DNA of 64,000 nucleotides from Paenibacillus sp. (GCF_031177825.1 NZ_JAPSKE010000007.1:62001-126000), one strand, 5' to 3'. Positions 8,017-17,227 are shown, counted from the first letter of the stretch. The notes: a model not told the origin generated them from the letters alone. Made by a program: numbers and translations.

Positions 8017-9420
8017 ATGAGCGAAACGACGGAGCAAGGACAACCGCAAGAGGAACAAGTCGTCCAAACCGGCGTTCATAATTTCAGCAAAGAAGACGAG
8101 TGGGTGAAGCCGGAGGATCCGCTCCTGCTCGAACGGCTCGAGTGGTTCAAGGATCAGAAGCTGGGCCTGATGATGCATTGGGGTCCGTATTCGCAGCTCG
8201 GCCTCGTCGAATCGTGGGCGCTCAGCGACCAGGACGGAGACGAGTGGTCCCGGAACGATATCGATTGGATCGACGACATGGAGGAGTTCAAGCGCCAGTA
8301 TTTCGACCTGAACAAGACGTTCAACCCGATTCGCTTCCAGCCGGAGGAGTGGGCGTCGCTCGCGGCCGACAACGGCTTCAAGTATTTCTTGTTCACGACG
8401 AAGCACCACGACGGCTTCTGCATGTGGGACACGCATACGACCGATTATCGCATTACGGGACCGGAGACGCCGTTCCATACGCATAAATACGCCGACATCT
8501 GCAAGCAGCTGTTCGACGCGTTCCGGGACAAGGGGCTCGCCATCTCCGCGTATTTCTCCAAGGCCGACTGGCATACGCCGTACTATTGGGCGCCGGGGAT
8601 GGAGCGAGGCCGACATATGTGGCGGGGGCCGTCGTACAATCCTGAAGAATACCCGTGGCTGTGGGAGAAGTTCGTCGAGTTTACCCATGAGCAAATTACG
8701 GAGCTGCTGACGAAATACGGCCGCATCGACTGTCTGTGGCTGGACGCGGGCTGGGTGCGCGCAGGCCGCTACGGCCAGGACATCCGCCTCGGCGAGGTCG
8801 TGGAGAAAAATCGCAAGCACCAGCCTTGGCTGCTCGTCGCGGACCGGACGGTCGGCGGTCCTTACGAGAACATCGTGACGCCGGAGCAGACGATCCCCGA
8901 GCGCGCGATGAACATTCCGTGGGAAAGCTGCATTACGCTCGGCACGTCGTTCTCCTTCGGGTTCGAAGACAAGTACAAGACGGGACGACAGCTCGCGCAC
9001 ATCCTGCTCGAGGTCGTCGCCAAAGGCGGCAATCTCGCCCTCAACGTCGGCCCGCAGCCGGACGGTCGTCTCCCGAAGGGCGCCATCCGCGGCATGAAGG
9101 AGCTGGGCGCATGGCTTGCGACGTACGGCGAAGGCATCTACGGCACTCGCATCTGCGAGCCGCACTTCACCGGGGAGTGGGCGTTCACGTCCAAGGGCGA
9201 CGTGAAGTACGCCTTCCGATTGTATAAGAACGAACGAGCGAAGGCGGAAGGGCAGCAGGTCATTCCGTATCCGGGACCGGTGGAGCGGATCGAGCTCGTC
9301 GGAACGAACGAGACGATTCCCTTCGAAGCCGTGCAAGGCGGCCTCAAGGTGACCCTGCCGGAATCCGGCATCGCGGACGAGGCGCCGATCGCGCACGCGT
9401 TCCGACTGTTTTCCAAATAG
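8017..9420 (+). CDS. Alpha-L-fucosidase, GH29 (second, divergent copy)
   Basis: A 467-residue GH29 protein with 'TTKHHDGFCMWDTHTTDY' and nucleophile D243 in 'CLWLDAGWVRAG'. Unlike the copy at 4631 it has a long acidic N-terminal extension and no discoidin domain, so it is not a recent duplicate and likely prefers another linkage. No signal peptide. It follows the GH35 gene after 148 bp, with TAAGGAGG before the ATG, and ends at a strong terminator (9435-9472). It may have its own promoter in the 148 bp space, but no convincing one was seen. Confidence 0.88.
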   Translation: MSETTEQGQPQEEQVVQTGVHNFSKEDEWVKPEDPLLLERLEWFKDQKLGLMMHWGPYSQLGLVESWALSDQDGDEWSRNDIDWIDDMEEFKRQYFDLNKTFNPIRFQPEEWASLAADNGFKYFLFTTKHHDGFCMWDTHTTDYRITGPETPFHTHKYADICKQLFDAFRDKGLAISAYFSKADWHTPYYWAPGMERGRHMWRGPSYNPEEYPWLWEKFVEFTHEQITELLTKYGRIDCLWLDAGWVRAGRYGQDIRLGEVVEKNRKHQPWLLVADRTVGGPYENIVTPEQTIPERAMNIPWESCITLGTSFSFGFEDKYKTGRQLAHILLEVVAKGGNLALNVGPQPDGRLPKGAIRGMKELGAWLATYGEGIYGTRICEPHFTGEWAFTSKGDVKYAFRLYKNERAKAEGQQVIPYPGPVERIELVGTNETIPFEAVQGGLKVTLPESGIADEAPIAHAFRLFSK

Positions 9421-9434
9421 TACGCGAAACACCG

Positions 9435-9472
9435 AATCCTCGAGGGGCGAATGAGCCCTTCGAGGATTTTTT
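9435..9472 (+). terminator. Rho-independent terminator after the second GH29 gene
   Basis: Stem AATCCTCGAGGGGC / GCCCTTCGAGGATT with a six-base loop, followed by TTTTTTG. Confidence 0.85.
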
Positions 9473-9569
9473 GCAACCGGGAGAAAATTGCGAAGCGACC
9501 GGAATAACGCCTTTATCCCCTAGTGAATCAGGGTTTTCGGAATAACGAGAGGTGCGGGAAAATTACAAA

Positions 9570-9599
9570 TTGAACGCCGCGGCCGACCCGCGTTACGAT
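9570..9599 (+). promoter_or_regulatory. Possible promoter of the lpl-type transporter operon
   Basis: TTGAAC (9570-9575) and TACGAT (9594-9599) with an 18-base spacer, in the 287 bp space before the first permease gene. The match is moderate and untested. Confidence 0.35.
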
Positions 9600-9623
9600 A
9601 CGTTGCAAGCCGGTCCGCCGACA

Positions 9624-9655
9624 GGACAACCGGGCAACCGGACAACCGGACAACC
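9624..9655. repeat. Four tandem 8 bp repeats (GGACAACC)
   Basis: GGACAACC, GGGCAACC, GGACAACC, GGACAACC in direct tandem, in the 5' leader region of the permease operon and about 50 bp before its start codon. Confidence 0.9.
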
Positions 9656-9707
9656 GGCTCAGACAATCGCAAGAGAACACCGCGGATAGGGAAAGGGAGT
9701 GACGGGG

Positions 9708-10688
9708 ATGAGTCAAACATCGGAACCCATACAAGCGCAAGCGAACTTCCGGAACGAAAGGAACCGGGTCGCGAGGAAGAAGGAGAGCCCCCTCGTCAAG
9801 AGCTTCAAACGGCATTGGGAGCTATACTTGCTGGTGGTGCCGCCGGTTTTGTACCTCCTCATCTTCAAATATATACCGATGGCGGGCGTGCAGATCGCGT
9901 TCAAAAATTACAGCGTCATTCAAGGCATCTGGGGCAGCGAATGGGTCGGGCTGAAGCATTTCGTCACCTTCTTCCAATCGCCGAACTTCTGGCTGCTAAT
10001 TAAAAACACGATCGGCATCAGCCTCTACTCGCTGTTGGCGGGTTTCCCCGTACCGATTCTGTTGGCGCTCGCATTGAACGAATTGCGCAACGGGTATTTT
10101 AAGAAGACGGTGCAGATGGTCACGTACGCCCCGCACTTCATCTCGACGGTCGTCATGGTGTCCATCATCATCTTGATGCTGTCGCCGCACGTCGGCGTCG
10201 TCGATCGGCTCTTCGCGTTGTTCGGGCTGCCGATGACGAACTTCATGGGCATCCCGGAATATTTCAAATCCATCTATGTGTGGTCGGGCGTCTGGCAAGG
10301 CATGGGGTACTCCTCGATCATCTATATCGCGGCGCTCGCCAGCGTCGATCCGTCGCTATACGAAGCCGCCCGCATGGACGGGGCGTCGAGGCTTCGGAAG
10401 ATCTGGCATATCGACATCCCGGCGCTCGTCCCGATTACGATTATTATGTTGATCCTTAGTCTAGGGAGCATTATGGGCGTCGGCTTCGAGAAAATTTATT
10501 TGATGCAGAACCCGCTGAACACGAGCGCCTCCGAAGTCATCTCGACATATGTGTACAAAGTCGGCTTGATCGGAGCGAATTTCAGCTTCTCGTCCGCCGT
10601 CGGCTTGTTCAATTCGATCATCAACTTGATCCTGCTCGTGATCGTCAATTCGATCTCTCGCAGAGTTTCCGAAAACAGCTTGTGGTAA
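9708..10688 (+). CDS. ABC transporter permease, LplB/YtcP-type oligosaccharide importer
   Basis: A 326-residue integral membrane protein of the binding-protein-dependent permease family. It has about six membrane spans and the ATPase-contact loop 'YEAARMDGASRLRKIWHIDIP' around residues 220-240. The ATG at 9708 is chosen over the GTG at 9699 because AAGGGAG is well spaced only from 9708. It forms an operon with the second permease (13 bp gap) and the binding lipoprotein. As in other Lpl-type systems no ATPase is encoded nearby, so a shared MsmX-like ATPase elsewhere is expected. Confidence 0.9.
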   Translation: MSQTSEPIQAQANFRNERNRVARKKESPLVKSFKRHWELYLLVVPPVLYLLIFKYIPMAGVQIAFKNYSVIQGIWGSEWVGLKHFVTFFQSPNFWLLIKNTIGISLYSLLAGFPVPILLALALNELRNGYFKKTVQMVTYAPHFISTVVMVSIIILMLSPHVGVVDRLFALFGLPMTNFMGIPEYFKSIYVWSGVWQGMGYSSIIYIAALASVDPSLYEAARMDGASRLRKIWHIDIPALVPITIIMLILSLGSIMGVGFEKIYLMQNPLNTSASEVISTYVYKVGLIGANFSFSSAVGLFNSIINLILLVIVNSISRRVSENSLW

Positions 10689-10701
10689 GGGGGGAGCAGC
10701 T

Positions 10702-11604
10702 ATGCTATTACGTCAAAACCGGATCAAAGACCCGCTCGGCGACCGCGTCTTCATGGCTTTCAACTACTTGTTTCTGACGCTGATTCTCTTGGTCGTGCTC
10801 TACCCGCTGCTCTATATCGTCAGTTCGTCCTTCAGCTCGTCGCGAGCGGTCATCGCCGGACAGGTATGGCTGCTGCCGGTAGAGTTCAATCTCAAAGCGT
10901 ACGCTTCGATCTTCCGAAGCACGCAGCTGATGTTGGGATACTACAACACGATCATCTATACCGTGTTCGGCACGATCATCAACGTCGCGCTGACGATCAT
11001 GATCGCGTATCCGATCTCCAAGAAGACGTTCTACGGCCGAGGCTTCCTCATCATCCTTCTCATGATCACCATGTTCTTCGACGGCGGTCTCATCCCGACG
11101 TACTTGCTGGTGAAGGACCTCGAGCTGCTCGATACCCGCTGGGCGATGTGGCTTCCGGGAGCGATGGCGGTATTCCAGGTCATCGTCGCCAGAACGTTCT
11201 TCCAGACCTCGATCCCGGAAGAATTGGGCGAAGCCGCGCAGATGGACGGCTGCCGCGACCTTCGCTACCTGGTCAGCGTCGTGCTCCCGTTGTCCGCGCC
11301 GATCATCGCCGTCATGACGCTCATGTACGCGGTCGGACATTGGAACGCCTACTTCGACGCACTCATCTACTTGCGGTCCGAAAGCTTGTTCCCGCTGCAG
11401 TACGTGCTTCGCAACTTGCTCATCTTGAACGCGGCCGATCCGCAGATGCTCGCCAATACGAGCCAACAGCTGCGAGACCAGGGCTTCGAGCAGGTGCTGA
11501 AATACGCGCTTATCGTCGTCGCGAGCATTCCGGTGCTGATCATGTACCCGTTCGTGCAGAAGCACTTCGTCAAAGGCGTCATGATCGGTTCTTTGAAAGG
11601 ATAA
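10702..11604 (+). CDS. ABC transporter permease, LplC/YtcP-type, second subunit
   Basis: A 300-residue membrane permease with about six spans and the EAA loop 'LGEAAQMDGCRDLRYLVSV' near residues 173-191. It ends in the typical 'PFVQKHFVKGVMIGSLKG' tail of carbohydrate-uptake subfamily 1 permeases. It has a GGGGGGAG-type site and lies 13 bp after the first permease. Confidence 0.9.
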   Translation: MLLRQNRIKDPLGDRVFMAFNYLFLTLILLVVLYPLLYIVSSSFSSSRAVIAGQVWLLPVEFNLKAYASIFRSTQLMLGYYNTIIYTVFGTIINVALTIMIAYPISKKTFYGRGFLIILLMITMFFDGGLIPTYLLVKDLELLDTRWAMWLPGAMAVFQVIVARTFFQTSIPEELGEAAQMDGCRDLRYLVSVVLPLSAPIIAVMTLMYAVGHWNAYFDALIYLRSESLFPLQYVLRNLLILNAADPQMLANTSQQLRDQGFEQVLKYALIVVASIPVLIMYPFVQKHFVKGVMIGSLKG

Positions 11605-11733
11605 ATCGGGTTGTCATTCCCGCCGGGAAGCATGGGAAGGAGGTGACGGACGTTCATTGCTTTCGATAGGCGGGCTCTATATAGTAAGGTGACACGGCAG
11701 GATGCTTCGTTTAAGAAAAAGGAGGAGTCAACG

Positions 11734-13392
11734 TTGAAAAAGTGGGTTTCGATGCTAGCGACGGTGATTGCGGCGACCGCGGTTCTCTCGGCTTGCGGCG
11801 GCAATGCCGGTACGGAAGGATCTGCGCAAGGAAACGGTACGGGAAGCGGGGAGACAAGCGAAAACGCGGGTCCCGTAGAGATGACGTTCTTCGCGCCGCA
11901 GGGCAAAGCGCCGATGGAAGAAAACGAGTTCACGCGATTTATCGAAAATAAATTCAATGTCAAGCTGAAGTGGGATTTGGCGCCGACGGACGCGCTGCAA
12001 GACCGGAGACAGCTGCTTCTCGCGAGCGGCGACTACCCGGAGGTGTTCCTCCACGGCAAATTCACGACGTCCGACCTTCAAAATTACGGTAAGCAAGGCG
12101 TCTTCCTTCCGCTGAACGACTTGATCGCGGAACACGGTCCGAACCTCACGAAGATCATGGAGGAGAAGCCGTATTTCAAAGACGCGATCACGGCGCCGGA
12201 CGGCAACATCTACGCGCTCCCGATCTTCAACGAGTGCTACCATTGCACGTACGCGCAGAAGTACTGGATCAACACGGAATGGCTCGAGAAGCTCGGCTTG
12301 GAGAAGCCGACGACGACCGACGAGCTGTATACGGTCCTGAAAGCGTTTAAGGAACAAGACCCGAACGGCAACGGCAAGGCGGACGAAATTCCGCTCACGG
12401 GCGCGCCGAACAAATACGTATGGAACGGCAACATCGACGCCTACTTGATGAATGCATTCATCTATAACGACAACGACAAATACCTTATCGTGAGCGACGG
12501 CAAGGTCGACTTCGCCGCGAACAAGGACGAGTGGAAGCAAGGCCTCGAGTACATGCACAAGCTGTACGCGGAAGGACTCGTCGATCCGGCTTCGTTCACG
12601 CAGAACGATCAAGCGGTCGGCCAGCTCGGCAACAAGGAAGGCGACGAAGTCGTCGGTTCGATCACGACGGCGTTGGTCAGCTACTTGGTGAACACGTACG
12701 ACAAGACGATCACGCGTCACCAGCACTGGGATATCGTCGCTCCGCTCAAAGGTCCGAACGGCGTGCAGCTTGCAGGGGTAACGCAAAGCGTCGGCGAATT
12801 CGAATTCGCCATCACGAACAAAGCGACGGAAGCGCAGCAGATCGCGGCGATTCAAATCGTGGATTACATGTTTAGCGAGGAAGGCGCGTTGTACGCGGAA
12901 TATGGACCGACGGAAGGCAAAGGCTGGAAGAAGGCCGAGCCGGACGAGAAGAACATCGACGGCCAGCCGGCGAAGTACAGCTATTACAACTTGCCGGAAC
13001 GCGATCCGAACGTCGTCGTCAACGAGAGCTGGTCCCAGATCGGCGCGCACGACTTGTCCAAGACGTTCCGGGATTTGTTCGCGGAAGGTCAGGATCCGTT
13101 GGCGGCGGAAGGCTACGGCACGCGTCTCGCGCAGGCGACGAACCTGTACGCGCCTTACGCTCCGAAGGAAGTGTATCCGACGAACGTCTTTATCCTGCCG
13201 GAGGACACCGAGACGGCGGCGCAGCTGACGACGGCGATTAAGGACTACGTTCAATCCAATATGGCGCAATTCATCATCGGCAGCAAGAGCATCGAGAAGG
13301 ATTGGGACGCCTACGTGAAGGGCTTCGACGGCTTGAACCTCAAGACATACCTCGAGATTTACCAGCGCGCGATCGAAAAAGAGTCGAAGTAA
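11734..13392 (+). CDS. Extracellular solute-binding lipoprotein of the lpl-type importer
   Basis: A 552-residue lipoprotein. A TTG start follows AAGGAGGAG at the right spacing; the longer in-frame ATG at 11689 has no such site. The signal peptide ends in the lipobox LSAC with C21 as the lipidated residue, then a Gly/Ser/Asn-rich linker. The rest matches the large LplA/YtcQ class of family 1 binding proteins. It should capture an oligosaccharide outside the membrane and pass it to the two permeases upstream. The 129 bp gap before it, longer than others in the operon, contains an isolated perfect Shine-Dalgarno sequence (see findings). Ligand unknown. Confidence 0.9.
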   Translation: MKKWVSMLATVIAATAVLSACGGNAGTEGSAQGNGTGSGETSENAGPVEMTFFAPQGKAPMEENEFTRFIENKFNVKLKWDLAPTDALQDRRQLLLASGDYPEVFLHGKFTTSDLQNYGKQGVFLPLNDLIAEHGPNLTKIMEEKPYFKDAITAPDGNIYALPIFNECYHCTYAQKYWINTEWLEKLGLEKPTTTDELYTVLKAFKEQDPNGNGKADEIPLTGAPNKYVWNGNIDAYLMNAFIYNDNDKYLIVSDGKVDFAANKDEWKQGLEYMHKLYAEGLVDPASFTQNDQAVGQLGNKEGDEVVGSITTALVSYLVNTYDKTITRHQHWDIVAPLKGPNGVQLAGVTQSVGEFEFAITNKATEAQQIAAIQIVDYMFSEEGALYAEYGPTEGKGWKKAEPDEKNIDGQPAKYSYYNLPERDPNVVVNESWSQIGAHDLSKTFRDLFAEGQDPLAAEGYGTRLAQATNLYAPYAPKEVYPTNVFILPEDTETAAQLTTAIKDYVQSNMAQFIIGSKSIEKDWDAYVKGFDGLNLKTYLEIYQRAIEKESK

Positions 13393-13418
13393 GCGCGCAG
13401 GCGAAATTTCCGGCAAGC

Positions 13419-13487
13419 CGAAACGGATTCGACGGGACTGCTCCTCGGTCAGACATGACCGGGGGCGGTTTCGTTTTTTCGTTATTC
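13419..13487 (+). terminator. Terminator after the binding-protein gene
   Basis: Nested stem with CTCCTCGGTC / GACCGGGGG and outer CGAAAC / GTTTCG arms, followed by TTTTTTCG. Confidence 0.65.
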
Positions 13488-13573
13488 CCCGATCCATGTT
13501 ATCCTTGGTTCATAGCATGAAAGAAGCGAGATAAGGTGGTCGCCTTCATATAAACATTCGCGGGGGATATTCG

Positions 13574-15793
13574 ATGATGAATGCAAGTTGGTTTCGGCGG
13601 TTGCTCTTGTCCTACCTGCCCGTCTTTTTTATCGTGACTTCGATTCTCTTCTTCTTGTTCATTCAAGCGTTCAACGAACAAAATCGCAGGGAAGCGCTCA
13701 AGGCGAATGAATTTCTGGCGTCCCAAGTCGTGCAGTACTTGGACAACTCGCTGCGCTCGATCGATTATAAAGTGCTGCGCGAGATGTTGACGAACCAACA
13801 TTTGAAAAATTACTACACGCCGGGCGTCGGCAATCCCGTCTTCAGCGCGATTCAAGCGGTCGACGTCATCGACGAGCTGAAGATCGACTTCCCGTTGATT
13901 CATTCGATTTATTTGGTTCGCTACTATGACGGGACCGTGCTGAGCAACGGGAAGACGGTGCCGATCGACGCGTTCCCGGACGCGGCGTTCATCGAGGAGA
14001 GCCGGAAGCAAAACGCGCGGAAATGGACCGGGTCGCGGAATTTCCAAGCGTTCAGCTCGGAGGCGGGAGTCCCCGTCGTCACCCTGGTCCGCCCCATGGG
14101 CAGCGAAGCGGACGGGCTCGTGGTCGTCAACGTCGGGCTTGCTTCGCTCAAGAGCTCGATTACGCGGATGTACGATCCGGGATATACGTTCGTGGATGTG
14201 CTGGGTCCTTCAGGGGAACGGCTGTGGAGCGAGGCGGCGACCGACGAAGGGACCCGGGGCTCCGGGGCCGGGGAGATCTTCTCGGAGTTCACGTCGAGCT
14301 ACACCGGCTGGAAAGTCCAGACGGGCCTCAACAACGGCAAAGTGGTGAAGTTCGCGCTTCAGTTCTACAGCGTATGGTTCGCCGTCGCGATCGCGGTCGT
14401 CTTTATCGGCGTGGCGTGGGTCGTATACGTCACCCGCCGGAATTACAAGCCGATCGAGCAAATCGTCACGCTGATCGAGACGTTCGCGACGCAGAAGAAA
14501 TCGAACGGGGGACAAGCGCAGGGGAACGAGCTGCGCTTCATCCATACGACGCTCGAGGGCATGATGCAGCAGACGAAGCAGTTCCAGCAGCAATACGCGG
14601 ATAATTTGATTTTGCAGAAGAAGTACTTTTTCCAAGAATTGCTGGAGGGGACGAAGCGGTACGACGAGGCCGAATGGAAGGCGGAGATGAAGAAGCTCAA
14701 TCTCCCGGTTCTCGGCGACCGTTGGACGGTGGCCGTCGTGGAGATCGACCGGTACCGCAAATTTACGGAAGAGTACCACCGGCAGGACCAGTCCTTGCTG
14801 AAGTTTATTTTGTCCAGCGTTCTCCAAGAGGTGGCCCAGCAAGAAGGGACGGACGCATGGGCGGAGTGGATTTCGGACCGGCGGCTCTACGCGATCGTGT
14901 GGCTTCCCGACGACCGGGAGGCCGAGGAGCTGGAGGAGAAGCTGTTCTCGAGTTATAAGGATTGGGTGGAACAAAATCTGAATCTTACGGTGACGATCGG
15001 CGTCGGGCTGGCGGCCTCGGACCTCGAGGGACTTCGATTCTCCTTCAAGGAAGCCGCATACGCCATGGAATTCAAAGCGGCGCTCGGCATGAACCGCGTC
15101 ATCCTGCGCGACGACGCGCCGGAGGCGAATAACGATCTATTCGAACTGCTCAAGACGATCTCTCAGTTCGTTCAGGCGATGCGCCTCTCCGACGAAGAGT
15201 GGGAAGCGCACTTCGACCGGCTGTTCCGGCAGATCGCCGATTCCGTGTTGTCCCGACAGGAAATCGTGAACACGATGCAGCTTCTGGTACAGCACTACGA
15301 GCGCGAATTCGCGGACCTGTCTCGCGAATATCAAGAGCTGTGGGCGGAATCGTTGGATCGTCTTCTGCGCCGGCTCGAGGATTGGGAGACCGTGGACGAT
15401 CTTCGGGAACGCTGCCTGGACGTGTTCCGCGACCTTGCGGAGCAGATGCAGACGATCCGCCAGTCGAAAGGGCATCGGAGCTTGATTTTGCAAATTCGGA
15501 AGTACATCGAGGAAAACTACGGCAATCCGGACTTGTCGCTGAACTATCTGAGCGATAAATTCGACATCAATCCGAAATATTTGAGCAAGCTCTTCAAGGA
15601 CGAGATCGGCGAGAAATTTCTGGACGTTCTCATCAGCTACCGAATCGAGAAGGCGAAGCAGCTCATGCAGGAGACGGATCAGCCGATTCAGGACATCAGC
15701 GAGAAGGTCGGATATACGAACTACAATTCGTTCAACCGAGCGTTCAAGAACGTCGTCGGCGTGTCGCCGAGCGACTTCCGGAAGCAGCTGTGA
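13574..15793 (+). CDS. Membrane-bound AraC-family sensor-regulator
   Basis: A 739-residue one-component regulator. A first membrane span (about residues 10-32) and a second (about 260-285, 'FYSVWFAVAIAVVFIGVAWV') enclose an external sensing region of ~230 residues. Then follow a cytoplasmic linker and GGDEF-like region and a C-terminal AraC helix-turn-helix (about 640-739, ending 'GVSPSDFRKQL'). This matches the YtdP/YesS-like regulators that sense extracellular sugars beside Lpl-type importers. It lies 181 bp after the binding-protein gene with its own GGGGGAT site and most likely activates the transporter. The external domain and binding protein may share a ligand. Confidence 0.88.
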   Translation: MMNASWFRRLLLSYLPVFFIVTSILFFLFIQAFNEQNRREALKANEFLASQVVQYLDNSLRSIDYKVLREMLTNQHLKNYYTPGVGNPVFSAIQAVDVIDELKIDFPLIHSIYLVRYYDGTVLSNGKTVPIDAFPDAAFIEESRKQNARKWTGSRNFQAFSSEAGVPVVTLVRPMGSEADGLVVVNVGLASLKSSITRMYDPGYTFVDVLGPSGERLWSEAATDEGTRGSGAGEIFSEFTSSYTGWKVQTGLNNGKVVKFALQFYSVWFAVAIAVVFIGVAWVVYVTRRNYKPIEQIVTLIETFATQKKSNGGQAQGNELRFIHTTLEGMMQQTKQFQQQYADNLILQKKYFFQELLEGTKRYDEAEWKAEMKKLNLPVLGDRWTVAVVEIDRYRKFTEEYHRQDQSLLKFILSSVLQEVAQQEGTDAWAEWISDRRLYAIVWLPDDREAEELEEKLFSSYKDWVEQNLNLTVTIGVGLAASDLEGLRFSFKEAAYAMEFKAALGMNRVILRDDAPEANNDLFELLKTISQFVQAMRLSDEEWEAHFDRLFRQIADSVLSRQEIVNTMQLLVQHYEREFADLSREYQELWAESLDRLLRRLEDWETVDDLRERCLDVFRDLAEQMQTIRQSKGHRSLILQIRKYIEENYGNPDLSLNYLSDKFDINPKYLSKLFKDEIGEKFLDVLISYRIEKAKQLMQETDQPIQDISEKVGYTNYNSFNRAFKNVVGVSPSDFRKQL

Positions 15794-15819
15794 GAGTAAC
15801 TTCCTAGGCTCGGCAGCTG

Positions 15820-16016
15820 TTAGGGAACATGGAAGTTCCTTATTTTCGGCGAACATGGCAAGAAGAGACGAATAGGGAACACCAAAGTTCCTTATTCGCG
15901 GTTGAGGCGTTTCGAAACGGGGATTTCGAGCGAAATAGAGAAATTTTATGTTCTCTATTCGTGCAAATTCGGGGGAGGGAGCGCAAATAGGGAACATTGG
16001 TTTTCTCTATTTCACG
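15820..16016. repeat. Four spaced interrupted palindromes (AATAGGGAAC-n-GTTCCCTATT type)
   Basis: Four related dyads start near 15821, 15873, 15936 and 15988. Typical arms are AATAGGGAAC and GTTCCTTATT; copies 3 and 4 carry TAGAGAA / TTCTCTA variants. The distances between copies are 52, 63 and 52 bp. They fill most of the 299 bp between the AraC sensor gene and the convergent lacI gene, which otherwise holds only a terminator. They look like an intergenic repeat family. Confidence 0.8.
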
Positions 16017-16049
16017 CACGCTTGGTGCATACGCTCGAACGCAATGTAA

Positions 16050-16075
16050 CCGTCAGGCTTGGCCTGACGGTTTTT
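16050..16075 (+). terminator. Terminator downstream of the repeat cluster
   Basis: Stem CCGTCAGGC / GCCTGACGG with a three-base loop and TTTTT. It would end transcripts of the AraC sensor gene after the palindromes. Confidence 0.75.
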
Positions 16076-16092
16076 CATATGCGGGGCCGGCG

Positions 16093-17130
16093 TTACGCGG
16101 AATCCCGCGGAATGAACGTGGAGCGCAGCTGGATGCGTTCCGCCGGGGAGCCCGGTCGTTGGATCCGGCGATCCAACGCTTCGACGGCTCGAGCGCCTAA
16201 TTCTTCCTTGCATAGGTTGACCGTCGTCAACCGCGGCGACGCGAGGGCGGCGCCTTCGACGTTGTCGATGCCGATGACGAGCGCCCGCTCCGGAACCGAG
16301 ACGCCGAGCTCTTGCAGCTTCCGCATCCACCGAATGGCGATGTCGTCGTTGGCGCAGATGAAGCCGTCCGGCCGATCGTCCGGCGCCAATCGTTCGAAGC
16401 GCGCTTGGGCTTCCTCCAACCATTCCCCTTCCTCGTAAGGGAGCTCCCATTCCCGGAGCTTCGTATGTTCGTCGCCGTACCGCTCCGCCGCGATGCGGAC
16501 GCCGATGCGCCGTTCGGAGAAGCTCGTCGACCGGCCGTCGTCGCCCAGGTAGACGACGCTTCGGCAGCGCCGCGCCGCGATCAGGTGGTGCGCAACGGTG
16601 ATGCCCGCGTCGATGTTGGCGTGGTTGACCGCATCGCAGTCCAGCATCGGTTCGTTATGATCGAGAAGCACGAGGGGCTTGCCGGTGCGAGCCATGAGCT
16701 GGAGCGCGGAGTACGGGTAAGCGCCCAACACGACGAGTCCGAGGCATCCGTTCCAATCCAGATGCGGCGCGATCGTCTCCTGCGGGCTGAGCGCCGAACC
16801 CTTCGGAAACGATAGCGGTTGGGAAACGATGGCATGCTGCCATCCCTTCTCCCGGCAGCCGGCGATAATGCCCTCCAGCACGCGCTGCCAATAGGAAGGG
16901 TCGCCCCGGTTCGATTGGTTGATGCAGATCAGCACGAAGGAGGCCGTTCCGGAAGCGGGCGGCGTCGCCTTCTGCGTAGGCAACCCGTACCCTAGCGTCT
17001 CGGCGAGCTTCAGCACCCGTTCTCGCGTCGCTTGGCTGACGCCGGACTTCCCGCTGAGCGCCCGGGAGACGGCGTATTTGGATAAACCGAGCTGGTCGGC
17101 GATCGTCTGGATCGATACTTTCTTAGGCAT
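16093..17130 (-). CDS. LacI-family transcriptional repressor
   Basis: A 345-residue protein with an N-terminal LacI helix-turn-helix ('VSIQTIADQLGLSKYAVSRA' then 'LSGKSGVSQATRERV', residues ~5-45), followed by a periplasmic-binding-protein-like sugar sensor with 'SFSERRIGVR' and 'PDGFICANDDIAI'. AGGAG precedes the ATG. It is divergent from the GH3-GH38-GH125-GH18-isomerase operon, and the shared 167 bp space holds a promoter and a palindromic operator (17239-17248), so it almost surely represses that operon and perhaps itself (a half-site ATAACGAA lies near its start). Confidence 0.92.
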   Translation of the reverse strand: MPKKVSIQTIADQLGLSKYAVSRALSGKSGVSQATRERVLKLAETLGYGLPTQKATPPASGTASFVLICINQSNRGDPSYWQRVLEGIIAGCREKGWQHAIVSQPLSFPKGSALSPQETIAPHLDWNGCLGLVVLGAYPYSALQLMARTGKPLVLLDHNEPMLDCDAVNHANIDAGITVAHHLIAARRCRSVVYLGDDGRSTSFSERRIGVRIAAERYGDEHTKLREWELPYEEGEWLEEAQARFERLAPDDRPDGFICANDDIAIRWMRKLQELGVSVPERALVIGIDNVEGAALASPRLTTVNLCKEELGARAVEALDRRIQRPGSPAERIQLRSTFIPRDSA

Positions 17131-17199
17131 TAGAATTCTCCTGATTCGAATAGGATGATAACGAACCTAACAATTGAAATGACTATAATAACAAAGCGG

Positions 17200-17227
17200 T
17201 TGACGTGTCGAGAGGCGAAGGTATAGA
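17200..17227 (+). promoter_or_regulatory. Sigma-A promoter of the GH3 operon
   Basis: TTGACG (17200-17205) and TATAGA (17222-17227) with a 16-base spacer, upstream of the LacI-type operator. Confidence 0.65.
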
